The position numbers were made by a program, and so were the translations under genes. DNA of 64,000 nt, from contig NZ_KE384385.1 in NCBI RefSeq assembly GCF_000425485.1, positions 1 to 64,000 of the forward strand, written 5' to 3'. Source of the stretch: Flavobacterium tegetincola DSM 22377. GTDB lineage: Bacteria; Bacteroidota; Bacteroidia; Flavobacteriales; Flavobacteriaceae. The notes under the pieces were generated by a model. It had not been told where the DNA came from, made no database searches, and saw only the letters and a list, made by a program, of their open reading frames with translations. Shown one piece after another: positions 50,701 to 57,900 of this stretch (positions within the stretch are counted from its first letter, which is position 1; every line of letters begins with the position of its first letter).

Positions 50701-51742
50701 CAGTTATTTGTGCTGTACCTGCAGCTGAAAGATCTGTTGCAAAAATTGAAGCTGATAATTGTGTTGGAGAAACATAAGCTGTAGTTTTTATTGATCCATT
50801 CCAATAGACTTTACTTGTAGGCAAAAATCCTACTCCATTGACAGCTAAAGAAAAAGCCCCACTGTTTGCAACTTTAGAATCCGGATCAAGCGAAATCAAC
50901 TGAGGTGTTTCAACTTTTACCGAAAAATTATCAAAAAATGCCGTTTGCGCTTTTGCTTTGTTTGCATTCCAATAACCACCTGATATAGTCAATGCTTCAT
51001 TTACAAAATCAGTAACTACTACTTCCTCCTGGAAAACCAAAGCCGTGCTATTCGGATCTTGAAAAGAAGTTGCATTGTCTTTTCTTAAATATAAGGACCA
51101 TTTATTTCCTGCTGGATTGTACTCCACCCGAATACTTGTATATTCCGCACCAAAATCATTTAAACCCGTTGTTGAAGATGTAATCTTAGTAACTGTACCT
51201 GATGACAACCCACTGCTATAAGTAATGAGTCGAATTGGATCTGTAGTAGTAGTTTGCCCTAAAACAATTGCATATCCTTTACCTGCGCTAAGGGAAGTAT
51301 TTGGAGTTCCAGCCAAAATGAAAGCCGAGCCATATCTATTGGCAGATAATCCACTTGGATTTGCTCTTTTTTGTCGCATATTGAACGTCCAAGAAACCAC
51401 GCCCACATTTTGACTTAAAATAGATTTATAAAAAGCACCATAGTTTGAAGTAGAAACACTTGCTAAAACCCAACCCACATCATTAGCTGCTGCTGAAATG
51501 TCATTGGATAATGTTAAGATCCCGTCGTCAATCTTGGCGCCGAAATCGCCCGTACCACCTTGAGTGACAGACCAATTTGACGAGCCTATTTGACCTGCAG
51601 AAGTAAAAGTAGCATTTTGCGGCGTTCCCGGTGCGTTAAAATCCTCGGAAAAAACAGTTTGCTGTGCATATAATGAAGACGTAGGCAAAATAATCAATAA
51701 GCCTACAATAAGCATTACTTTGGAAAATAAAGTTTTATACAT
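44747..51742 (-). CDS. Giant T9SS surface protein with lectin-like head and type C sorting signal (module 2)
   Basis: About 2331 residues from ATG 51742; an in-frame GTG at 51796 would give an extra basic stretch before the signal peptide and is rejected. The signal peptide (LFSKVMLIVGLLIILPTSSL) is followed by a LamG/lectin-like head (about 30-275; VFSEDFNAPGTPQNATF, SYGAFY-type strands), an IPT/TIG domain (about 280-360), a domain with FEVSLDGLTYADVLTLP (about 365-470), fibronectin type III (about 485-600), filamentous repeats, a PKD-like domain (near 1650; GPFTYMWSNSLP) and RLDYTMWGSPVFG (near 1907). The T9SS type C sorting signal is at the end. It is a paralogue of the 34791-42041 protein with a different head. 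Confidence 0.88.
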   Translation of the reverse strand: MYKTLFSKVMLIVGLLIILPTSSLYAQQTVFSEDFNAPGTPQNATFTSAGQIGSSNWSVTQGGTGDFGAKIDDGILTLSNDISAAANDVGWVLASVSTSNYGAFYKSILSQNVGVVSWTFNMRQKRANPSGLSANRYGSAFILAGTPNTSLSAGKGYAIVLGQTTTTDPIRLITYSSGLSSGTVTKITSSTTGLNDFGAEYTSIRVEYNPAGNKWSLYLRKDNATSFQDPNSTALVFQEEVVVTDFVNEALTISGGYWNANKAKAQTAFFDNFSVKVETPQLISLDPDSKVANSGAFSLAVNGVGFLPTSKVYWNGSIKTTAYVSPTQLSASIFATDLSAAGTAQITVQNGTFISNALPFTIESAGVPVLTLSATSLTALTTSAGTASTASSIYTISGVNLTAGATVTAPENFEVSLDGLTYADVLTLPITSGTGNLTGQPLSLRVRIKATALPGTYSGNVIHTTLGAISKSVAVSGRVFATEPTANATAVSFTNITSTGFKVNWVNGNGAQRLVLIKTLTAVSSLPTDGITYNANASFAGGSQIGSENFVVYKGTGNSVQITGLEFSKAYHISVVEFNGSNSTENYATTGAIGNTTTLNSPVGLQVLAANTSYKIDFDATVDGVNLGTYQGVGISQIAEVGQLDSDSWAFSGFSGGAIAFAGNSVEDSNNENGASDGNVDDNGLYAFNVGTAQNENYTLGIQPGGTDFNPGTITLRMQNQMGAAMTSVNVGYKIYVYNDQPSSTKIAFYYSAAPTSGFVEQSVVELNSPTTADLAPGWKAYYRVVTISGLNIASNDYYYFRWSGSSVPTTGLKDEFAIDDIEVIANPTSNTVAFEGIVEDFVLQGNATLSANLTVQNRLLFNGGKLAIKDKTLTIAGSLINTTANGLTGSANSNLVVTGIANPTLRLDQTTSGTTNSLNSLSLIGANANIVTVQDNVFVNQLLKVDAMHTLNLGTTTLSGTLNTIQNNGTIRTQNTTITPFPAGKTWAGTGTLNLNATSTTQTLVAGTYSNLTLSSTGGTNAVANVSVNGILSLPNGNPTASKGSLSMGTFTLTMGENGTNTGLGDVTGIIKRDSFVNNKLYTFGHPNTSITFTPAGTLPTTMSAKLAIGAVPTWRTGATQRFFDIIQTGGASTKAIIRQHYLDSELNGNIESKLVNWGYKSAGALSFEQGRSNINTVDNWVEISNANVAEIFVDTFNNVFITLDETEATVLTWNGSSSDSWTTSANWSPIGTPSSITKVIIPNVAGLPNQPLLNPIVDLESIVIETGGILNAPADAQFTIFGGAGAWQNNGTFNPGTGTSAVLFNNLDATIAGSTTFNNVSILANAGLRALDGNFMSITGTFTNNGTMFTTLTPNTIEFKGTNQIIPAPGGLDFGGYHNLIVTGSGTTIASTTLNVRGNLTLNQSVPFTGKTINLAGLSDQTIAGTAAINFDNLIVNKESGKVLLAKDVAVDGILTLTAGNLVLGTSNLTLGQNPVAGTFNANNMIVAEGTGLLKRTFTATGSYLFPIGDLTGSANYSPITVNVTAGSFAGANVGVSVVDAKHPNNFSSQNYISRYWNVVQTGITGAVATITGTYDPIDLVGAESEITSAQLKGTYDAITNSWLKFSALSSNTLVATNATLAAGQNSSFTGLKAGVFSVEVFGYGSFCQNATAELQAVTSGGDGPFTYMWSNSLPNTASVTIPTATVGSTNYTLTVRDANGFVAMDNTSPVVINPLSVGGTIANASQQICAGTLASTLQLNGSVGSVVYWQKSTDLNFATFENLSNFSTTLTGLEIGAINQTTYIRAAIKSGSCEEVFSSVATILIKSTTWNGNAWNNGAPDAATSAIFTGNYTATGNVLACSITVSNDAEVLIPATFDVTINGAVTVESGTFTLSSDSNLIQLTDAVNSGQVIVNRKSASLFRLDYTMWGSPVFGTQTLKNFSPLTVSNRFYTYNSLSDQFAVIDPLTNGFTPGKGYLIRMPDNHSATVASSYNGTFTGTPNNGPITLPLAETGLGFNMIANPYASMINADTFIADNATEISGTLYFWRRRNAVQDASAYYATYTSAGGTGTAGSDSAPTQIPNGFIQVGQGFIVKKIDGGTGNIAFNNPMRTAANNANQFFKNATTQDKSRIWLNVTNAAGIFGQTLIAYMPSAANGVESSDGKYLGDGATALTSWLNNEEYIIQGRAPFTASDVVPLHFKNTTAGNYTIAIDHVDGLFEGNQDIYLRDNFTGILHDLKATPYTFVSEVGSYNARFEIVYFNVLSVDNPVFDANAVVLYKKENNIVVNAGNTTLDQVEVYDISGRVLAVAKKINANEVSIHVGQTNQVLIVKITSTDGRVVNKKTIN

Positions 51743-51767
51743 ATAATAAATAATTTTTAAATAATTG

Positions 51768-51785
51768 TCGTACACAGAAGTACGA
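51768..51785. other. Small hairpin between the two genes of module 2
   Basis: TCGTAC (51768-51773) and GTACGA (51780-51785) form a 6-bp stem with a 6-nt loop in the 71-bp gap before the giant gene. It may tune readthrough or mRNA stability. No equivalent was found in module 1. Confidence 0.35.
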
Positions 51786-51813
51786 AAAATAAACACCTAT
51801 AAAGTAGAGGATT

Positions 51814-52050
51814 TTACTTAGATAATTTTGCTAAGCGCGACTTCTGAAAAGTGTAGTATGCGAAGATGATTCCTACTACAGCTAGCCAAATCAATTTTGC
51901 GTTGATTGATGCTGCAGGCAAGTCATCACCTTCTAAAGTACCATTCTCATCATCAGTACCCGGACCAGAACCATAAGGTTGGGCAAAAAGAACTAAATCT
52001 ATTAGTAAGAATGAAAGTAGAAAAAGTGTTCTGAGAAAAGTGTTTTTCAT
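51814..52050 (-). CDS. Small exported protein with C-terminal membrane anchor (module 2)
   Basis: 78 residues from ATG 52050; the longer frame opens with TTG at 52080 inside the promoter block and is rejected. It has a signal peptide (FLRTLFLLSFLLIDLVLFAQ), a Gly/acidic stretch (GTDDENGTLEGDDLPA) and a C-terminal helix (KLIWLAVVGIIFAYYTFQK) ending in basic residues. It shares EGDD, KLIWLA and FAYYT with the module 1 protein. It ends 71 bp before the giant gene and shares its promoter. Confidence 0.75.
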   Translation of the reverse strand: MKNTFLRTLFLLSFLLIDLVLFAQPYGSGPGTDDENGTLEGDDLPAASINAKLIWLAVVGIIFAYYTFQKSRLAKLSK

Positions 52051-52077
52051 AAAGTAATTATATTCGATTAGGGACTG

Positions 52078-52085
52078 CAAAGCTA
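52078..52085 (-). promoter_or_regulatory. Promoter of giant module 2
   Basis: Minus-strand TAGCTTTG followed by CAGTCCCTA, the same 17-base block as in module 1 apart from the variable nn positions. Confidence 0.65.
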
Positions 52086-52480
52086 CAACGTGTTTTCAGT
52101 AATTAACACTAATTCAATACAATAAATATTGATAGTACTAACTTTAATGAAAAGTGGAAATAAATTCAAAATTTATTATTCTCTTACTATTTTAAATCCA
52201 GATTATACTGATTTTTTTTCAAAGTTTTAACCAAATAATTACCTTGAACATTAGCATACGTACAACAAAACCGATAAATTAGCAACGCTAAAACATAAAA
52301 TAGTGTTGAATTGACCTACATTATCATCAATTAAAACACATAAAACAACAATTATTAAAATTTAACATTTAATGATCTGGAAATTTAATCCGCAAAACCT
52401 CAATGTCATTTCAAGTGAATGAATATTTAAGTGATTTACGTAATTACCTGTAAAATAGTTTTTAATGCAGTCTAAAGTTT
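52086..52480. other. AT-rich gap right of giant module 2
   Basis: No gene, repeat or clear promoter was found beyond the module 2 promoter. Confidence 0.4.
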
Positions 52481-52539
52481 TACATTTTAAGTATCCAAGA
52501 GCAAATACAGAAGAAGCATTCGGTTTTTCACTGGAATTA

Positions 52540-52860
52540 AAGTGAGAGAGAAATCCTTATTGAGAAATTATAGGAATTAATCGAGGATGGGATTGATCCA
52601 ATACTACCGATAAAATTTATGGTCTAAGCAAATTAGCTAGATGGCATGAAAAAGTAGCCCAAGCGGAATTTAAATCATTTAATACCATATCTAGATCAAT
52701 ACAGAATCATTATCAAACAATCGTAAACTATTTTGACAACAGAAGTACCAATGCTTCAGCGGAATCTTTTAACGCAAAAATAAAAGCTTTTAGATCTCAA
52801 TTTAGAGGCGTGAGGAACATTGAGTTTTTCCTTTTTAGACTAACTAATATATATGCCTAA
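52540..52860 (+). pseudogene. Broken ISL3-family transposase, C-terminal part
   Basis: The frame ending at 52860 reads KIYGLSKLARWHEKVAQAEF through YFDNRSTNASAESFNAKIKA and FRGVRNIEFFLFRLTNIYA, the C-terminal DDE_Tnp_ISL3 region that includes the catalytic Glu (NASAESFNAKIK). A stop at 52594 breaks this frame, while ELIEDGIDP just upstream is in another frame, so a frameshift and loss of the N-terminal half are evident. The downstream sequence GGTTTTGGGATTGATCC (about 52878-52894) may be the right end of the IS. The element is inactive. Confidence 0.85.
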
Positions 52861-53103
52861 TTTTTGCTACTCCACAGGTTTTGGGATTGATCCCATTAAA
52901 TCTTCATCTTCTACAGATTTTAGATAAAATCTGATTTTGCTATTAGAAAGCGTGCATTTCAAAATTAACGAATTTCCCAAAACACAAACCACCCTAAAAA
53001 CAAAAAAGCCATCCACAACGTGGAAAGCTTTTCATCGGTCTAACTACTAAACCTACCCTTTCGGGTAAAAACAACACAACTATTTTCGATGCTTTTAGGG
53101 GGC
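52861..53103. other. Gap between IS remnant and tRNA-Asp terminator
   Basis: No gene. It contains small hairpins such as CCAC-AAC-GTGG (about 53011-53021) and TACCC-TTTC-GGGTA (about 53054-53068) that may be decayed terminators. Confidence 0.4.
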
Positions 53104-53133
53104 AAAAAAGCACCTCATCTCTGAAGTGCTTTC
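53104..53133 (-). terminator. Terminator of tRNA-Asp
   Basis: AAGCAC (53109-53114) pairs with GTGCTT (53127-53132), followed on the minus strand by TTTT (plus A-run 53104-53109). It lies 12 bases beyond the tRNA 3' end. Confidence 0.65.
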
Positions 53134-53144
53134 CCCTTTTATAG

Positions 53145-53218
53145 CGGTCTGGACGGGACTCGAACCCGCGACCCCATGCGTGACAGGCATGTATTCTAAC
53201 CAACTGAACTACCAAACC
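53145..53218 (-). tRNA. tRNA-Asp(GTC)
   Basis: A 74-nt body. Acceptor GGTTTGG pairs with CCAGACC, the D-arm contains AGTTGGTTAGA, the anticodon loop is CTGTCAC (anticodon GTC), the T-loop is TTCGAGT and the discriminator is G. CCA is not encoded. Confidence 0.96.
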
Positions 53219-53303
53219 GTTGCGCTACTGCGGTGCAAATATACAACTCATTTCGAGTTCTGCAAGCACTTTTTTAAAATAAATTCAACTTTTTTTTCAT
53301 TTT

Positions 53304-54230
53304 CTAACCAAAAGATTGTTTTTCAACTAAATAGGTGGTTAAAATTTTTTCAAAATTTTCTCCAACATTCACCGGAACGTACCTAATTTTGTTCTGCATG
53401 CAAATCATTTCTATTTTTTTAAAGTACGATTGTACTTCTTTTTCATATAAATCCTTAATGTTGTCTGCAAAAATATTGACCTCCTCATTAGTTTCTACGT
53501 CAATGAACTTTCTCGGACCACTGTCAAAGTCAAAGTTAACCTCTGTTTGCTGATCAATCACGTGAAACAAAATAACTTTATGCTTGTTGTGCTTCAAATG
53601 CTGCAAAGCATTAAACAACGCCTCCTCGTCTCCATTCTGAAACATATCTGTAAACAGCACAATCATCGAACGACGGTGCATCTTCTCGGCTATATGATGT
53701 AAAAAAGTAACCGTATCTGTTGGTTTTGTTTCTTTCTTATGTTGTATCAAGTTCTCAAGTTGATTTAACAGCATACGATGGTGTCTTTCACTCCCCTTTT
53801 CAGGAGCATAATATTCATAAGTGTCGGAATAAATACTCAATCCAACGGCGTCACGCTGTTTTTTGAGCAAATTCATCAATACGGCTGATGCCAAAACTGA
53901 AAAACCAATTTTACTTTTATAAAAGAGTTCTCCTGACTTTAAAATAGGATATTGCATCGAAGAAGAGTGGTCTATAATGAGATGGCAACGCAAATTGGTT
54001 TCTTCTTCGTAACGTTTGGTGTATAAACGATCCGTTTTTGCAAATAATTTCCAATCGATGTGTTTGGTACTTTCACCCGCATTATACGTTTTATGTTCGG
54101 CAAATTCTGCTGAAAATCCATGAAATGGACTTTTATGCATTCCGGATATAAATCCTTCGACTACTTGGTTTGCTAAAAGTTCCAAGTGCTGAAATCGTGC
54201 TATATTTTCAAATTGTGATTCAATATTCAT
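53304..54230 (-). CDS. DUF58 protein
   Basis: 308 residues. The DUF58 signature is clear: GFSAEFAEHKTYNAGESTKH, IDWKLFAKTDRLYTKRYEEE and LIIDHSSSMQYP, where DxSxS is the MIDAS metal site of the vWA fold (about 83-270). Genes of this family usually sit beside a MoxR AAA+ ATPase and Bat proteins; here none of these is adjacent, although a DUF58 protein of this short type is often separate. It is a cytoplasmic scaffold or chaperone-type protein by analogy. Confidence 0.93.
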   Translation of the reverse strand: MNIESQFENIARFQHLELLANQVVEGFISGMHKSPFHGFSAEFAEHKTYNAGESTKHIDWKLFAKTDRLYTKRYEEETNLRCHLIIDHSSSMQYPILKSGELFYKSKIGFSVLASAVLMNLLKKQRDAVGLSIYSDTYEYYAPEKGSERHHRMLLNQLENLIQHKKETKPTDTVTFLHHIAEKMHRRSMIVLFTDMFQNGDEEALFNALQHLKHNKHKVILFHVIDQQTEVNFDFDSGPRKFIDVETNEEVNIFADNIKDLYEKEVQSYFKKIEMICMQNKIRYVPVNVGENFEKILTTYLVEKQSFG

Positions 54231-54453
54231 CTTGAGTATTTATATTTACCAGATTGGCCAGAACCAAAGATATTGAAAAGATGGGAGATTGTAAAGCAGA
54301 AACCAAAAGTGCTTTAAAAACCTAAACATTCCGAAGCTTAGGGACCGGCTGGAGGAAATGCTTGTTTTAATCGTAATGGAAGAAAGACGCAATAATAGGA
54401 GAGATTGCTTCTAAACTCGCAATAACAGACCCAAACGATTCGCACCAAAAAAA
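54231..54453. other. Gap between DUF58 and trxA
   Basis: No gene. The stretch GGAGAGATTGCTTC, then ACTCGCAATAACAG (about 54398-54427) resembles a decayed copy of the dispersed AGATTGCTTC..TCGCAATGAC repeat seen in many flavobacteria. Confidence 0.35.
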
Positions 54454-54477
54454 AAGGTTTGACAATTGCCAAACCTT
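54447..54477 (-). terminator. Terminator of trxA
   Basis: AAGGTTTG (54454-54461) pairs with CAAACCTT (54470-54477), with a minus-strand run of about ten T residues. Confidence 0.85.
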
Positions 54478-54499
54478 AATTTATAATGAAATGCTCGAT

Positions 54500-54817
54500 T
54501 TACAAAAGTGCATCGATTGCATCTGTGTATGCCTTTTTAGGAGAAACACCAACTTGACGTCCTACTACTTCACCGTTTTGAAACACCAAAACAGTTGGAA
54601 TATTTCTTACTCCGTATTTTGCAGCAAACTCTTGATTTGCGTCAACGTCAATTTTTCCTACTACTGCTTTTCCTTCGTAATCAGCAGCTACTTCTTCGAT
54701 AACTGGTCCAACCATACGACATGGTCCACACCAAGCTGCCCAAAAATCTACTACTACTGGTTTGTCTGATTTCAATACTACTTCTTCGAAAGTAGCATCT
54801 GTTATTGTTAATGCCAT
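54500..54817 (-). CDS. trxA: Thioredoxin
   Basis: 105 residues, the size of classical thioredoxin 1. The redox site is WCGPC with C30 and C33; VVVDFWAAWCGPCRM, then the cis-proline block VRNIPTVLVFQNGEVV near 72-87. It reduces disulfides in cytoplasmic proteins with thioredoxin reductase. It has its own promoter (-7 box TAAATTTG at 54844-54851, minus) and terminator. Confidence 0.97.
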   Translation of the reverse strand: MALTITDATFEEVVLKSDKPVVVDFWAAWCGPCRMVGPVIEEVAADYEGKAVVGKIDVDANQEFAAKYGVRNIPTVLVFQNGEVVGRQVGVSPKKAYTDAIDALL

Positions 54818-54843
54818 AATCTTTTATTTAGTTTATTAATACA

Positions 54844-54851
54844 CAAATTTA
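54844..54851 (-). promoter_or_regulatory. -7 box of trxA
   Basis: Minus-strand TAAATTTG matches TAnnTTTG, 26 bases before ATG 54817. Confidence 0.5.
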
Positions 54852-54923
54852 CATCATTTATTTGATTTTTAAAACCATTTTAAATTAGTTTTGGCTATTT
54901 ATGAATTGCTAAAATTGATTTGA

Positions 54924-57900
54924 CTAATTCAATCTGAATGTTAAATCACACTTTTCAAGCTCTTGCAAAAGTTCATAACAAATGTTGATTTTCAACTTTC
55001 TACTGTTCATGGAAAGCTTAGTCAATATTCGAGTTTCCTCAATTTCTGTAGCTATATCAACAGGGATTTCAACTTCAATATCTTCATCACTATCTAGTTC
55101 TAATTGTTCATCCATTTCAACTTGGTCGTCAGCTGTTGCAATTGGATCGACTGAAACACTCTTTTTGACTAAAGCTGTTTCGGTTTCTAGGATTTCAAAA
55201 CTCACTTGGTGATCGCCTTGATGTTCACTAAAAACTGTGGTTAAATTTTCAATCAGTTCCGGTTTTAACTTTTTAATATCTAAATCGATGATGATTTTCT
55301 TTGAAAAATTGGTCAACACATCTTGCAATTGTTTAGCTTCTGTAAATTGAATTCGCGGATCTGATTTTTTACCCGTTTCCTTATTTACCCAACCTTCTTT
55401 GACCAAAACCTTCAAATAAGTGAAATTATTCTGAATTAAAAAATGTCGGAATTTCAAATATTCTTCTCCGAAAATTTTGAATTCGAAACTTTCATCATAA
55501 CCTTCCAAATTAAAGATAGCCCAACCTTTTCCGTTTTTCGCCACACGGTGTTGCACGTTATTTACAATTCCCGCAAATGTCAAACTCTTACCTACATGTT
55601 GGTCTAAATTCCGCAAGGCATCCAGATTGGAATTACAGAAATATTTCATTTCAAATCTAAAATCATCTAATGGATGTCCCGAAATATAGATTCCTACCAC
55701 TTCTTTTTCTTTAGCTAATTTCTCCATCGTACTCCAATCTTCACATGGAGGAACAATTGGTTCGGCAATTTGAACATCGCTAGCTTCGCCAAATAAACTC
55801 ACTTGAGACGAATTTTCATTCTCTTGAAATTTAGCTCCGTAGCGAATGGCTTTTTCGTAAAATGTCACATTATCGCCCTCATCATGGTGAAAATATTGAG
55901 CTCTCGTCGTACCTTCAAACGTATCAAAACCTCCAGCCAAAGCTAAATTTTCGATTGCTTTTTTATTCGCAGCTCGAAGATCGATTCGTTTGGCTAAATC
56001 AAAAATCGATTTGTATTTTCCGTCTTTTCTACTGTCGACAATAGTTTGCACCGCACCAGAACCAACTCCTTTGATCGCACCCATTCCGAAACGAACGGCA
56101 TAATCATTATTTACAGTGAATTTATAATACGATTCATTTACACAAGGACCTAGAACATTCAAGCCCATTCGCTTACATTCCTCCATAAAGAAGGAAACCT
56201 GCTTGATATCATTCATATTATTGGACAAAACTGCCGCCATATATTCCGCTGGAAAATGCGCTTTTAAATAAGCAGTTTGATAAGCAATCCAAGCATAACA
56301 CGTGGAGTGTGACTTATTAAATGCATAACTCGCAAAGGCTTCCCAGTCTTTCCAAATTTTCTCCAAAACCTTCGCATCATGTCCTTTCGCAGAAGCTTGC
56401 TCAACGAATTTAGGCTTCATTTTATCCAAAACATCTTTCTGCTTTTTACCCATTGCTTTACGCAAAACGTCGGCATCACCTTTTGAAAAGCCAGCCAAAG
56501 ATTGCGACAAAAGCATTACTTGCTCTTGGTAAACCGTAATTCCGTAGGTTTCTCCGAGATACTCTTCACAAGCATCTAAATCGTATTTGATTTCTTCTTC
56601 ACCATTTTTTCTGCGAACAAAAGAAGGTATATATTCAATTGGACCCGGACGATACAACGCATTCATGGCAATTAAATCGCCAAAAACCGTTGGTTTCAAA
56701 TCCTTCATATATTTCTGCATTCCGGGCGACTCGTATTGAAAAATACCTACCGTTTCTCCACGTTGAAAGAGCTCATAGGTTTCTTTATCATCAATAGGAA
56801 ATTCATCCGGATTCAGGTCGATATTATTTCTATACTTGACTAATTTGACTGTATCTTTAATCAAAGTTAGGGTTTTCAAACCCAAGAAGTCCATCTTTAA
56901 CAAACCAGCACTTTCAGCAACGGAGTTGTCAAATTGCGTTACAAATAATTCCGAATCCTTTGCAAGCGTAACGGGAACGTAATTAGTAATATCCGATGGT
57001 GTGATGATAACTCCACAGGCGTGAATCCCAGTGTTTCTCATTGAACCTTCCAGAATTTTAGCTTGCTGAATGGTTTCTCCCGCTAATTCACCTTCGTTTG
57101 CAATTGCTATTAATTCCTTAACCGCGTCAAATTCATCCGAACGTAATGCTTTCTTAACATCTTCTTCTTTTTCTGAAATAAAACGCGCCAAATTCCATTT
57201 AGACGGCATCATTGCCGGAATTAACTTGGCAATTCGATCTGCTTCAAAAAGTGGCAAATCTAATACTCGAGCCGTATCTCTAATCGCAGACTTTGTTGCC
57301 ATCTTACCATAAGTGATAATTTGCGCAACTTGCTTTTGTCCGTATTTATTGATTACATAATCCATAACACGACCTCGACCTTCATCATCAAAATCGATGT
57401 CAATATCGGGCATGGATACACGGTCGGGATTTAAGAAACGCTCAAAAAGCAAATCGTACTTAATCGGGTCAATATTTGTAATCCATAAGCAATATGCAAC
57501 CGCCGAACCTGCTGCTGAACCACGACCAGGACCAACAGAAACATCCATTCTTCTTGCTTCAGCAATGAAATCCTGAACAATCAAGAAATAACCCGGATAA
57601 CCCGAATTGGAAATAGTTAGTAATTCAAAATCCAATCGCTCCTGAATTTCTGGCGTAATAGTACCGTATCTTTTTTGAGCACCAACCATTGTTAAGTGAC
57701 GCAAATATGAGTTTTCACCTCGAACTCCACCGTCCGCTTCATCTTCTGCAACGACAAATTCTTGTGGAATATCATATTTAGGAAGTAAAACATCTCGGTA
57801 CAATGAGTAAATTTCGACTTTATCTACAATTTCTTGAATGTTAATAATCGCTTCTGGTAAATCAGAAAACAATTTTTTCATCTCATCTTCCGACTTGAAA

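Noticed and set aside
51743..51796. GTG start extending giant protein 2 by 18 residues
   Set aside because: It would bury the signal peptide behind a charged stretch; ATG 51742 gives a normal signal peptide.
52994..53215. Open frame overlapping tRNA-Asp
   Set aside because: It runs through the tRNA and its terminator and has no protein-like features.
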